Assembly: GCA_037576195.1 (NCBI GenBank)
Contig: CM075103.1
Span: forward strand, 25,256,723-25,320,722
Source: Phytoseiulus persimilis
Taxonomy: Eukaryota > Arthropoda > Arachnida > Mesostigmata > Phytoseiidae
Direction: 5' to 3'
DNA length: 64,000 nucleotides
The translations under genes and the position numbers were made by a program. The notes under the pieces are model-generated. The model was given only the letters and a program-made list of their open reading frames with translations, ran no database searches and had not been told where the DNA came from. Positions 1 through 9,999 of this stretch are shown in pieces (position 1 is the stretch's first letter; every line of letters starts with the position of its first letter).

Positions 1-259
1 TGCTCGCAGCCACAGCCAGGGTTTACTCTCGATAGATCCTGTTCCATGCGGGAATCGGAGAAGACAGGTAATGATTTCGTGTAGAAAGCGGCAGGAGTGC
101 GGAATGTCTTCGTTGCATTGGAAGGTCAGAAAACATGAAGATGCACCGCTCGAAAGTCATTAGCTTTCGTGATTATTGAAGGGAGTTTCTCGAGATACGG
201 ATGCACGAGCGATGCGTTCAAACAAGCGAACTCCAGTCATCACCTACTGCCTCACTATC

Positions 260-740
260 ACATCCAGAATTCCTTAGCATGTGGCCACTTGTTGGGTATG
301 GCACCACCGAGCCGTCGACAACGATGAGGTTCTGAACTCCTATTACTTAGAACTCCTCGTCAACGACCGCGAGGGGATCGTTTGGCTGTCCTATGCGGCA
401 CGTGCCATGTTCCAGGAAGTTCTGATGAACGGAATAGCCTGGCAAGTCCCGAACTCGTAAGAGTCTCGGTCCTGAATATTTCCGCATGCGGGATAAGGGT
501 CGTCCACGAATTTCCCGCCACGCGCACCGAAAGCCGTGTTTGAGATATTCTTCACCGATTGCCATATTTCGCCGTAGAGGCTCATATCCCTGGGGTTCTG
601 TGTAGGATCTATCCCAACAATGGGCTTGTCGAAGATTTCAGCCGAATCGAGCCTGATCCGACCTCTGTAGACCGGATGCAGCGATGTTGGAGTCAGCAAA
701 GCATACAAAAGCAGAGGCGCTCCTTATTAACGCCGAAAAG
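260..740 (-). pseudogene. GMC oxidoreductase relic, C-terminal domain
   Basis: The minus strand encodes a recognisable C-terminal (GMC_oxred_C) domain of the FAD-dependent glucose-methanol-choline oxidoreductases. From high to low coordinates one reads the entry motif (LHPVYRGRIRL), then a frame change near 430-400, then GTCRIGQPNDPLAVVD, which matches the family HPxGTCxMG...VVD signature, and after another break GVQNLIVVDGSVVP followed by PTSGH, matching the substrate-site motif usually ending in SGN. At least two frame changes or stops interrupt the reading, so this is a pseudogene. Intact members run to about 600 residues and oxidise alcohols or sugars with FAD; arthropods carry clusters of them. 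No intact member is visible nearby. The identity rests on ordered motifs, not on a database search. Confidence 0.68.
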
Positions 741-1602
741 CCGGATTTCTTTTCCCATGCACCATATCAGCCTGATTCTGTGCCAAAACACTCCGATCTC
801 ACACCATCGGCACCGCCAAGACTCTGATAACAACAGCCGAATGCTCTGCCAACAGAATCGAGGAGATCGAAGATATCCGCACTCTTCTCATCTTCTCTGA
901 CTGTACATCAAATATGTACTCCCAAAGAAATAAAGCAGCCATACCGCTGCTATCGGAGCACGCCGCTGTGCGGGCGGATAGGATGTCGCGAGCTCACGGA
1001 ACTCAAGTATAGAAATCACACAGGTGTTGCCTTTGATGATTTCCTCGAACTAAGGCGTTGCTTGAATACAATCAGATCGACAAGATTTCGGAACGTGAAC
1101 CCAGCTCCCATCATTTTCCTGAGCAAACTGCCGAAAGAAACCTCTAACGATGTCATCGCAAGCATGCTCGACCTAAAGAGCGCTCGATTCGTTTCCCGTT
1201 GCTTCACGGACCTCACGGAGGCCTCAGAGCGCGACGTACTGAAACATACCAGTTCTCGATGCCTTTTCCTCAAAGATTGCTCGATAACTCCACAACAACG
1301 GTCACCAACGACGCGATCACTCCGGACAGAAGGAACAGCCTCTTTGCGAGTCATTCAGCATATTCACAACGAATGGGTTCATTGGCGAAATTGCCGGACC
1401 GTTCTCTGGAAGTAAGAACGACGCTACTATCGGAATTTCCTGGCCCAACAGTAGCGAAATTATGTCCTCAGTGTTGATCGCAGCTGCCGAGACGCTGTGC
1501 CACACATGCTCGACCCGAGCTTCCTTGTAGTCATGCCCGCAATGCAATGCAGGAGGGAACGGCTCCCGTGCGGTTGAGCCAACTTTTCAACGCCAGGTGT
1601 TT
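741..1602. other. Unassigned stretch between GMC-like segments
   Basis: Several open frames of 76-117 codons occur on both strands, but none shows a motif I recognise and they overlap in antisense. If the flanking GMC-like pieces belong to one gene, the missing middle of that gene (between the Rossmann-domain part and the C-terminal domain) should lie here in decayed form. I cannot read it convincingly. Confidence 0.3.
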
Positions 1603-1960
1603 CAAAATAATGTCGGAGGCGGAGTCATTCGCGCGGGGGATCGCAGGCCATCAGCTCTCGAGAGAATTCCCCCCACAGAGCTAACCTTGAGGCTTTTGAC
1701 CCCTGGAGGATACCGAAGCCCTTCGGCCTTATCCCACTTGGTGGAAGCGATGTACGACGAAGACCACGCCAGAATGAGGTTTTTTGAAGTACCACCAACC
1801 ATGGTCCATCCCGAAATGAGGTCGCGTCACCAGGAACACAGAACTGATCGCGTCGACATCGATTACGTGCCCGGTGGAGACAGCGTGGGAGGTGCCACTG
1901 GTGTGAGTGTCCTATGTGGACCCGATCATTCGGCTGCTGGTCGCAACTTGCGGCCAAAGT
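1603..1960 (-). pseudogene. Possible N-terminal piece of the same GMC oxidoreductase
   Basis: On the minus strand a reading with stops contains WTMVGGTSKN followed by LAWSSSYIASTKWDKAEG. This resembles the GMC N-terminal signature (PRGKxLGGSSxxNxMxYxRGxxxDYDxWxxxG) and lies on the same strand and in the correct order relative to the C-terminal relic at 260-740. The stretch carries stops and at least one frame change. The resemblance is short and could be fortuitous, so this is an inference from order and strand as much as from sequence. Confidence 0.35.
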
Positions 1961-3201
1961 CTCCTACGTTGCCCACGCTAGGTGCCTCCCATCAGTCCGC
2001 CAGCCGGCGGCAGTGTTGACCGATCCTTTGATGTCGTCAGAGGAATAGGCAGGCTCGGAGGAGAGCGGAGCTGTTGATCAGAGATCCCATGCTATGCCGA
2101 GAGCACCAGAGTAGTTTTTTCTGCTCGAATCCAATATTTTTGCTGGTTTCCGGTAACTGTTCGATCCAGCTTAAATCCAGACGAGGACACTCGACACTAA
2201 TTAGTTTCTCCTCCCTCCCTTTCCATATGAGTCTCCCTATCAGCATGAATCCATGAGGCCCGAATTGAACTGGGATGAGCCCGATCCTGATCATCCGAAT
2301 CGAAGACAGTGCTTAAATCATTCGTCGGGATGCGGTCGCCAGCTGTGCTCACGTCTGCCAGATTGAGCGAAGTTTCAGAAGATAGAGCGAGCGTTCCAGA
2401 AACCTATCGCTCGATGATCACTTACTGGTCACAGGCTCAGTCGCAACTTGCGACTCGCAAGCCGTGACGAGGAGGCGCTTGAGCTATTCTGTTCCCGAAA
2501 TTGCTATGTCTCTCCCCTCTTGTCTCTTTTGTTACGGTTTCTAGGGACACCGGACAGGGACCCTGATCTTCGGCTCTACGGCGCGCCGCCCACTGTGCGG
2601 CGCCGGGAGTCATCTGGCATACCGAGATCGCTTTAATGCCGACGAGTGCGGTTGATGCTCATGCGCAGACGAACCTCCGCATCATCGGCGCGGCCGCAGC
2701 AGTCGTGAGCAATCATTACGAGCTGCAGCCCGACAATAACGGCAGAGTCTTCGCGGTACCGATCATGCAGCTCCGCCAGAGCCTTATGCATAGGTGTCGT
2801 TCGCGCTGTCGACTGGGTGATCACATTAGTGGGCCGAATACAAAGCGATGTAGAGGCACTTTGGCGAATCCTACATCGCATAGCAATCCATTCGTGAGCT
2901 ACGGGTTTGACTCGAGCCCAATCATGGTTTTCGACGTCCGCAGCCTGCTCCACGTCGATGAGGTGGGGGAATCGCTCGTTCGCGCTCGTGGATGCTCCGA
3001 CTGAATACTACGAGCTGTTGAGAGACTCCACAAAATCTCACATCGCATCGCATAGCATTTCATCAATAAGCGACGCATTTGACTCGGTGATAATCTTGTG
3101 CCTTTTAGGCTCTCAGTGGTCTTTGCGATCCTGAGGACCGCCAAACAGCTGCGCAGTTACTAACAGTAATCCAGGGACTCACTCGGAGGCGGTCTTGAGA
3201 T
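1961..3201. other. No recognised gene
   Basis: Overlapping open frames at 2633-3004 on both strands show no known motif. Nothing else supports a coding or RNA feature. The stretch ends at the target-site duplication of the Transib-like element. Confidence 0.4.
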
Positions 3202-3206
3202 CGCCG

Positions 3207-4003
3207 CACAGCGGTCGGGACTGTCGGAGAATCATAACTTTTGAACGGCTGGACCGATTTTCCTGAATTTTCGCGAGCGAATTCTGAGTCCAGAGGAGCA
3301 ACTTTTGAGCATATAACCAACTTCCAAACTCTCTCCAAAGGGGGCAAAATCGAAAAAAAAAAAAGAAAATCCACGATTCCGGCCAAACGACTGGATTGAT
3401 CTAAAATCGGCGAGAAGGGTCGGAAAGCTGGTGCGATTCCGCATTTTTTTTCCTGTGAGGAAAATTTTCAACGGGCCCTTCGTAAGGGAGGTTCAGACCG
3501 AATTTTAAAAATGCCCATAACTCCTCGAAAAATGCACTTTTTTCATCGGATAAAAAATGGAGGATGCGCGCAATTTCTCGGGCTAGCTGATGCCGTCGAT
3601 AAACCAATTACTTTTTCTCGGCAAATCGCTGTTATAACCTCATTTCGGTGAAAAAACGCATTTTTTTCAGTTTTCCCTCCAAAATGGTCCACCCTTCAAA
3701 GCAGCCAGGCTCGCACGCGGCTCTGAGGGGTGCGTCTGGTATCTCCGCACGTCATCCAGTTTACAAAGTTTGCGCCAAACCATTGTGGTTTTCAAAAATT
3801 TCGATATATGCCCCCAAGTGCCCTATTTCCGTCGAAATCGACCAAACGGTCAGTTTGACCACGAGTCTAAAATCCGTGGAATCGATTTTATTGAGTCATA
3901 ACACGAGCATGAGATCGGACTCGAGCCAACAGTTTCAAATTTGCCGCTTCCCACCATTTTGGGATCCACGCGGCGCCAATATAGGCAATAGCTTCCATAG
4001 GAA
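3207..4003 (+). repeat. Left inverted arm of the Transib-like element
   Basis: About 797 bp whose reverse complement recurs at 4667-5471 with scattered substitutions and small indels. It includes an A-rich run at 3353-3366 and the outer heptamer-like end CACAGCG. Ordinary Transib terminal repeats are tens of bases long, so arms of this length are unusual. Confidence 0.8.
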
Positions 4004-4007
4004 TTTC

Positions 4008-4661
4008 ATGGAGTGCCTTGTCAATATCGCATGTAACCAGGACTTCAGAAAATGGCGTTGCGAAAAGAAGAATGCAGCGCAACGGACCAAGCGCTTGCGG
4101 GGAATTCAGGATGAGTTCAGGAAAGAACTGGGTTTGATTGTTTCCGTTGTTCGACCGGGCAGCGGCACCAGCAATGACGGCAACACGGCTCGCAAGTTCT
4201 TCAGAAATCATGGTTTGACAGCTATGATAACCGGCTTAGACCCAGAGTTGGTCTATAGGCTCCACATCATCTTGGAAGCAATCGACTCTCGCCACCAGTT
4301 GAACGGTGCGGTGTTCGGCGAGTACTGCCACGTCACAGCGAATATTTTCGTTACGCGCTATCCGTGGTATTACATGCCTGTGACAGTGCACAAGGTACTG
4401 ATTCACGGCCAGGCAATCGTTGAGAATAGCACCCAACCCATAGGTGCTCTCAGTGAAGAAGCTCCGGAAGCATTGAACAAGCTCTTCAAGAACTTCCGAG
4501 AAAATTTCTCGTTCAAGGACGTCCGTGAGAACTTGAATCGCGATGTGATGCAAAGGTTGATGGTTCATGCGGATCCCCTCGTGAACAGTTACCGGGAGGA
4601 TCTCCCCTTGAGTGATCTTGACATCCTGGATGATGTGAGGAAACTTCTGAGTGCCGAGTGA
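4008..4661 (+). pseudogene. Transib/RAG1-like transposase, C-terminal fragment
   Basis: About 217 codons remain open, ending at TGA 4659-4661. The open frame runs back to 3648, but residues 1-120 of that ORF are only the inverted arm read through, so I start the homologous part at the ATG at 4008. Motifs in order are GTSNDGNTARKFF, then PWYYMPVTVHKVLIHG, then SEEAPEALNK and a basic FRENFS segment. These are characteristic of the C-terminal half of a transposase family I associate with Transib. In RAG1-type enzymes the third acidic catalytic residue lies in this part, and the Glu of SEEA is the likely candidate. The two catalytic Asp residues would lie upstream and are absent. Assignment is from motif memory plus the ends of the element. 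Confidence 0.62.
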
Positions 4662-4666
4662 TGTAC

Positions 4667-5471
4667 TTCCTATGGAAGCTATTGCCTATATTGGCGCCGC
4701 GTGGATCCCAAAATGGTGGGAAGCGGCAAATTTGAAACTGTTGGCTCGAGTCCGATCTCATGCTGGTGTTATGATTCAATAAAATCGATTCCACGGATCT
4801 TAGACTCGTGGTCAAACTGACCGTTTGGTCGATTTCGACGAAAATAGGGCACGTGGGGGCATATATCGAAATTTTTGAAAACCACAATGGTTTGGCGCAA
4901 ACTTTGTAAACTGGATGACGTGCGGGGATACCAGACGCACCCCTCAGAGCCGCGTGCGAGCCTGGGTGCTTTGAAGGGTGGACCATTTTGGAGGAAAAAC
5001 CAAAAAAAATGCGTTTTCTCACCAAAATGAGGTTATAACAGCGATTTGCCGAGAAAAAGTAATCGGTTTATCGACGGCATCAGCTAGCCCGAGAAATTGC
5101 GCGCATCCTCCGTTTTTTAACCGGTGAAAAAAGTGCATTTTTCGAGGAGTTATGGGCATTTTCAAAAATCGGTCTAAACCTCCCTTACGAAGGGCCCGTT
5201 GAAACTTTTCCTCATGGGAAAAAAAATGCGGGATCGCACCAGCTTTCCGACCCTTCTCGCCGATTTTAGATCAATCCAGTCGTTTGGCCGGAATCGTGAA
5301 TTTTCCATATTTTTTTCCGATTTCGCCTCATTTTTTTCACCCGAGAGAGTTTGGAAGTTGGTTATATGCTCGAAAGTTGCTCCTCTGAACTCAGAACTCG
5401 CTCGCGAAAATTCAGGAAAATCGGTCCAGCCGTTCAAAAGTTATGATTTTCCGACAATCCCGACCGCTGTG
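4667..5471 (-). repeat. Right inverted arm of the Transib-like element
   Basis: About 805 bp, the inverted counterpart of 3207-4003, ending in CCGCTGTG next to the target duplication CGCCG. Divergence between the arms is visible (for example indels in the A-rich run), so the arms have been separating since the inverted structure formed. Confidence 0.8.
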
Positions 5472-5476
5472 CGCCG

Positions 5477-5896
5477 CCTTCGTTGAAAGCCGCGAGAGCC
5501 TCCGTTGAGTCTTCGACCTACAGCCACGGCAAAAATAGATACGCCGTATCCTCCGACGCTACCAGCGATTTCTGTTCTTCGTTCGGTCTCATCACGTGAG
5601 TGACAAAGTGAGAGTTCACGTCCACGGCTCGGGTTGAGATCCTTTCTCAGGCTGAGTTTGCCTGAACTCCGTTCGCTGCCCTCAAAGGTATCTCAGCCTT
5701 GCTGACAAAAGACTTGGTTCTAATCCACGCTGATAGATCTATCGATCGTGTAATGTGACTACACCGGGGGCTTTGATGCTGTACAGCGCGCAGGGGAAAA
5801 AACTTGAATACCACAGAGAGCCTCAGTCCATGACCTCGACTCTCCGGAGGTCTTGAGGAGGCCATCCATTTTCTAAAAGCTTCTCCTCCTCAATTC
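5477..5896. other. Presumed upstream region of the receptor-like gene
   Basis: No coding motif. It separates the end of the Transib-like element from the ATG at 5897 and would hold the promoter of that gene. I see no convincing TATA box. Confidence 0.3.
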
Positions 5897-6976
5897 ATGG
5901 AGGTTCTCAGGAGAGGCGACACTTCGTTCGCTCGGTGGAGGGCTTCGTGGTCGGAAGCGTGGGGCATATTTTTGCGCAAGCAGAGAGTATCGCTGCCTCT
6001 CGATGCACTCCTCTACTCGCTTGGCCTTTGCAATCAAAAAACCGAGTTTTCCTTCATCTCATTCGCCAGTTTGTTCCACTCGGGATACATTCTCGGCTTC
6101 ATCCATGTCTTTTCTCGAGATTTCATCGATGATGCACCCCGTGAAGTGTACGCATGGAATGTTTTATCGTTCATCGCGCTGAACTTCAACATTCTCTTCA
6201 GTCGTCGATTCATGTGCTCTCGAAAGTTGCCTCAAAAGTGGTCCATTCGTGAGCACGGCTCTATTGCATTGACAGCCGTTACTGTTCTCTATGATGACTG
6301 GTGCGACTATAATGTGAGCTCGACGTTAGTGCGTTACTTCGGCGACATTGGAGCACAATGTTTGCGGTTCTGTTATTACTACTTCATTCTCACAGGCACG
6401 TTCGTTATCGATGCTCTCGCTTCGAAACATATTTCGGTACTAGAGAAAACAGTTGGGAAGGTTCTTGACCGGTGCAGTTCCGAGCAAGTGGCTTCAGTTG
6501 TTTTGTCAGAACTCGAGGATGCCAACGGATTTCTTCCACAGACTTTGGCCCTGGCGTTCTTCAGAATGTACACGCAGCTCCTGAAAAACGGTGCGATCTT
6601 GGTCTTGCCGCAAGGTTCGGATTTATCATGCGCCATTGTCATATGCTTTGTCTTCTCTTTTATAACATCGTTCTCGATTATCAAGGCTGCCCTATCTCTG
6701 GAGAGAGTTCTGAAACGCGTTCGGAGGCGGCTCCTTGTTGCAGGGCTGCGTCTGGATCACCCGCGAGCAGAAATGCAGAAACTGAATCGCCGTCAATATT
6801 TAGCATCCGTCGGACTCAACATGTATCCGACGAATGGCCGAACCCGCAATGCAGTTTTCAGCTTACATAACATCCTGTGCTTCTTGCTGTACGGTCATGT
6901 CCTGATTGTCTGCATTTTCGCAATCATCAAACTTTACTCCAGTGAAAGCTCTCCGCTTTACGATTTTGACGACTGA
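5897..6976 (+). CDS. Probable gustatory-receptor-like membrane protein
   Basis: A 359-codon intronless frame from ATG 5897 to TGA. The protein has about six to seven strongly hydrophobic stretches, roughly residues 50-75, 88-105, 120-135, 152-178, 245-270 and 325-348, separated by short polar loops. A basic loop (KRVRRRLL) lies before the last segments. Length and spacing fit the insect/chelicerate gustatory receptor (7tm_7) superfamily, whose members run about 350-450 residues, have an intracellular N-terminus and form ligand-gated cation channels in sensory neurons. The usual C-terminal TY(x)5QF signature is not evident; the protein ends in an acidic YDFDD tail. The first 35 residues are Arg/Trp rich, so translation might start at a later Met. 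Another seven-transmembrane family cannot be excluded without a profile search. Confidence 0.5.
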   Translation: MEVLRRGDTSFARWRASWSEAWGIFLRKQRVSLPLDALLYSLGLCNQKTEFSFISFASLFHSGYILGFIHVFSRDFIDDAPREVYAWNVLSFIALNFNILFSRRFMCSRKLPQKWSIREHGSIALTAVTVLYDDWCDYNVSSTLVRYFGDIGAQCLRFCYYYFILTGTFVIDALASKHISVLEKTVGKVLDRCSSEQVASVVLSELEDANGFLPQTLALAFFRMYTQLLKNGAILVLPQGSDLSCAIVICFVFSFITSFSIIKAALSLERVLKRVRRRLLVAGLRLDHPRAEMQKLNRRQYLASVGLNMYPTNGRTRNAVFSLHNILCFLLYGHVLIVCIFAIIKLYSSESSPLYDFDD

Positions 6977-7246
6977 ACAGTTCCGGCCCTGTGAGGGGGA
7001 ATCTTACTCATGAATTGGTTCGCGCCGGCAGTGAGACGTATCAGGCTCTGCCCAAGCGGAGCGGCTTTGCACCCGAGCTTGGAACCGATGTCAGGGTATC
7101 GACGTATAGCGAATTTGTCCTGACGTTCCATTGGCTGCGGTTCTGCCAGAACACTCATCGACCTCAAGAGTCGGATTTACCAGGTTGATTCGCAATCAAT
7201 TTATGATACGCATAAATAATGGGATGGATGACACAACGATGAAGTA

Positions 7247-7957
7247 GGGTAAAAGTACCAGTTATGGGCCGCTTACCAGTATTGGGCCACCTACTGACCA
7301 GTTAAGGGCCTCAAGGGCGGTGAACTTTTCCACAAGGGGACCATCTCTTGTCTACTGCAGAGTCAACGGGAACGTGTGGGGACTTAAAAGGAGAGCTCCG
7401 GTCCTCATCAGCAAAGCCCCTATGACTTCGAATTCGTCCTCACTACATATAATCCGCTTCGTCTGTCAGTTTGGCCGCACTCATTATAGAATATATGGGG
7501 GTGGTTCCAGGACCAATCTGTAATCGTCTCCTACGTGCTCTAAGGCCTGGACTTTCGAAGGGGAGGGATCTCACGGTGATTCGGCGTCACTCAGTTTATT
7601 CGATACTTTTCATCGACGCTAGCACTCGCTCCGCTCGTGGCCGTCTCTCATGCATCTCTCTTCACATACACATTCTACACACCGACGCACACTCTGCTGA
7701 CGGCGCTAACTTTCATTCTCTCTCCACTCTCCTCTGGACCTCGGCTAAACCGCGATCACCTCGAGTTATTCCAACTCGAGCCTACTACAAATCTGACCAT
7801 ACCTCGTCACGAAGGAGAGGCGCTTCCTCCCCACGAAAAGCCTCTGCTTGGAGCAGTACTCCGATATCCGTCGATGGACCATTACTGGTCAGTATTTGAC
7901 CCATAAGTAGTGGGTGGCCCAAAACTGGTAAGTGGCCCATAGCTGGTACTTTTACCC
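7247..7957. mobile_element. Non-autonomous TA-flanked DNA transposon (MITE-like)
   Basis: Terminal inverted repeats begin GGGTAAAAGTACCAG on the left and end with the complementary sequence on the right, with extended similarity inward (TATGGGCC, TTACCAGT). TA occurs at both borders (7245-7246 and 7958-7959). The 711-bp interior holds no transposase. TA duplication suggests mobilisation by a Tc1/mariner-type or similar transposase. A Helitron-like terminus lies inside it at about 7437. Confidence 0.6.
7437..7520 (+). mobile_element. Helitron-like 5' terminus fragment
   Basis: TCCTCACTACATATAATCC followed by CGTCTGTCAG closely parallels the 5' end of the Helitron at 18279 in this window. A similar block (GGTTCCAGGACCAATCTG) follows in both. 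I found no convincing 3' hairpin plus CTRR end, so only the 5' portion is claimed. Confidence 0.45.
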
Positions 7958-8054
7958 TACGGCTCAGTGAAACACCGGACAACGCTCCTCACAACATTGC
8001 ATCGATCGAGTCTCTGTCATGAACTCGATTCCACGTCGCCTTTCGTGCGCTGCG

Positions 8055-8073
8055 CCCCCCCCCCCCCCCCCCC
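8055..8073. repeat. Poly-C homopolymer, 19 bases
   Basis: A run of 19 C lies directly left of the hAT-like terminus at 8075. The exact length is likely uncertain because of sequencing or assembly. A C-rich stretch also follows the right end of that element. Confidence 0.8.
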
Positions 8074-8074
8074 G

Positions 8075-8327
8075 TGGTGGCGTAGCCAGAGTTTCCCGTG
8101 GTGAGGCTGGAACATTTCTCTGTCCACTTACCTCCTACGCATTCTCTGACACCTTGGGAAAACCTAGGGATCCAAGATTAGTTCCGAAAGGCTAGAGATC
8201 CGAAATCAGTTCCAGAAGGCTAGAGATCCAAAAAATTCTCAGATTAGACTAAGATAGTACTAAATCAGTATCTCAAGGAGGGAGGGGGGCAAAACCCTGC
8301 TCGCCCGCCCACCTGGCTACGGCACTG
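8075..8327. mobile_element. Short hAT-like MITE
   Basis: The right end CTGGCTACGGCACTG is the complement of CAGTGCCGTAGCCAG. The left end reads TGGTGGCGTAGCCAG at 8075-8089, one of the common hAT terminal consensus types with two mismatches in the first bases. The interior (about 250 bp) contains a short tandem motif based on GGCTAGAGATCC and no coding potential. Flanks are C-rich on both sides, consistent with an imperfect 8-bp target duplication in a C tract. Confidence 0.5.
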
Positions 8328-9113
8328 CCCCCAACCGACTATGAGCAATATGAGCGGATTTATAGTTCGGCGGGTCTTCGATTATGGGAGAGCGCGGCTG
8401 ATATCGAAATTGCCTCCCACGACGCGCAGACGATGGATTCTGCAGAACATATCCCAGGGACCCTAGATCCATCGCGGAAAGACGCCAGAGCATCTGGCTA
8501 GGGAGGGATATCATACCGTTGCACAATATATGCTCGGTCTGGCTCCTTCAACGGTGCATGACTCGGATAGTGAAGCAAGTATTGCTGTTCTGTTTTTCTC
8601 AGGATGAAGAGAAAGGTTCCTCTATCGACTCCCGCACTTACCTCAGAATCGATACTAAACTATTTCGGGTGGCCCTGCCGCCTTCAACATGATTCCCGAT
8701 GTTGGCACTCTGGCTCACACCGATGATGTCAGGCAGTCGGCCGTTGTCGCGTACTGACTTAGAGACTTTCTTGGCAACACAATATCATACCTTCACAGCC
8801 CGCGGCCCGTTAGAAAAAAAACCCTCACCGAAAGATACTTGAGAAACCCATGTGAGCATTCGGACCAGCTTGCTCACCACGCAACAGACGGAAAAATGCA
8901 CACAAAAATGTATTTCTTGTCGATATTAAATAATTCATTCAAGAACGACAGGAGCGTTCCATGATCCCGAGATTATTTTTCCTCAATAAGCGTCGCGGAA
9001 GAAGATCGATAATTCTTGGACCAAACGCTGCGGAATCCTCGAAGTTCGATAAGGGCTGCAGCCAATATCTGGCAGCCATCTCTCGAGCTTGTCTCTTCTT
9101 CCAGTAGACTCCT
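8328..9113. other. No recognised gene
   Basis: Small unsupported open frames only. The right end lies downstream of the tentative minus-strand gene and could hold its 3' UTR; AATAAA is not evident in the expected position. Confidence 0.35.
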
Positions 9114-9485
9114 TCAATATTCGGGAAGAAATTCCCGTATACAGCATGCTGCGCTGCTCTCTACATTTGCCGTGTCCCGCCGAGCCTTCACGTCGCACTT
9201 CTCCACGGAACTAACGTGAGCAGAGCTTTTGTGAATCGGATTTCTCTACGACGGCACGTTGAAAACCTGATGAACTCACAGCTGACAAGGCAGGATGCGC
9301 ACGATCGATTGCATATCGACATTGCTCATGAATAGAGACGACACATGATCGAACATTTTCTTTGAGAAAACCGGACATGAACTGAACAGGACGACGTTTT
9401 CAGATCCACCAGTTTGTATGACCGGGAAAGGCTCGAGCCTCGATATGTTTTCCTCATTACAGGCAGCATTGATGAGTGTCAAGTA
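9114..9485 (-). CDS. Tentative two-exon coding segment, unknown function
   Basis: On the minus strand a 206-nt open block (9485-9280) is preceded by an acceptor-like CCCATTCCAG and ends at a consensus donor GTGAGT. After a 69-bp intron (9279-9211) an acceptor GTTAG leads into 9210-9114, and the joined frame stays open to TGA at 9114-9116. The translated second exon starts YLTLINAACNEENIS and is rich in ordinary coding residues; the end reads CCIREFLPEY. A further upstream exon could begin at 9826 after TTCCTGTGCAG, but its donor is unclear. A TATAAA box lies at 9945-9940 on the same strand. I recognise no domain. The model is an inference from splice signals and an open frame, and could be chance. 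Confidence 0.33.
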
Positions 9486-9939
9486 CTGGAATGGGAAGTC
9501 AGAGTGAACTTCACTCTCTCTTCAACTGTATTCTGGACATCTGTTCATTTGATCGTCCAGGTTCTTTGATCGAGACCTTCTCCAAGCTCGAGTATCAAGC
9601 GGGCCTTCGCTCAAAGCATTTCTCGACATATTGTCATTCGGACATGGAGGAGCGTATTTTCCAGTTTTTTTTTTTCCCGCTGAGAATACGTCTTCGCGTG
9701 GGAACAATGCGATTCGAGTCCGTCATGGGAGTATGCTCGCTGTGGTTGACGCAGGCAACGTTCTCATTAGTATGAGTCCGTACCATGAATATGACAGAAA
9801 TATGCAAAATACGCTCGTGTTCACATCTGCACAGGAACCCCGAGCCCGCAAGGGTAGATACAGGTGACGAGCTGAAGGAGCAATGAAGGAAAAGGCAGTA
9901 GGGGGAAAAGAACTAAAAGCTGGTGGCGAGCTGTTCGGC

Positions 9940-9945
9940 TTTATA
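9940..9945 (-). promoter_or_regulatory. TATA box candidate
   Basis: TATAAA on the minus strand, about 115 bp upstream of the possible first exon at 9826. It is only a few bases outside copy A of the segmental duplication, so it is not duplicated at 53.5 kb. Confidence 0.3.
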
Positions 9946-9999
9946 GAGTGATCGAACGCTCACTCTTTGTCACCTCACCGGTCGATTCGAATAAAAGTT

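Larger units (their letters stand above)
3207..5471 (+). mobile_element. Transib-like DNA transposon with 0.8-kb inverted arms
   Basis: A 2265-bp unit begins with CACAGCGGTCGGGA and ends with its near-perfect reverse complement. It is bounded on both sides by the direct repeat CGCCG (3202-3206 and 5472-5476). Transib elements, relatives of the RAG1 recombinase, are known for ends beginning CAC(A/T), like the RSS heptamer CACAGTG, and for GC-rich 5-bp target duplications, so ends and duplication agree with that superfamily. The arms (3207-4003 and 4667-5471) are inverted copies of each other. They enclose about 660 bp that encode only the C-terminal part of a transposase. The element is therefore non-autonomous: the N-terminal two thirds of the transposase are gone, probably through the rearrangement that made the long palindromic arms. 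Confidence 0.72.

Noticed and set aside
3648..4007. N-terminal 120 codons of the 337-codon open frame and the matching frame at 4513-5025
   Set aside because: These are the inverted arms of the Transib-like element read through; the same sequence is found in both orientations.
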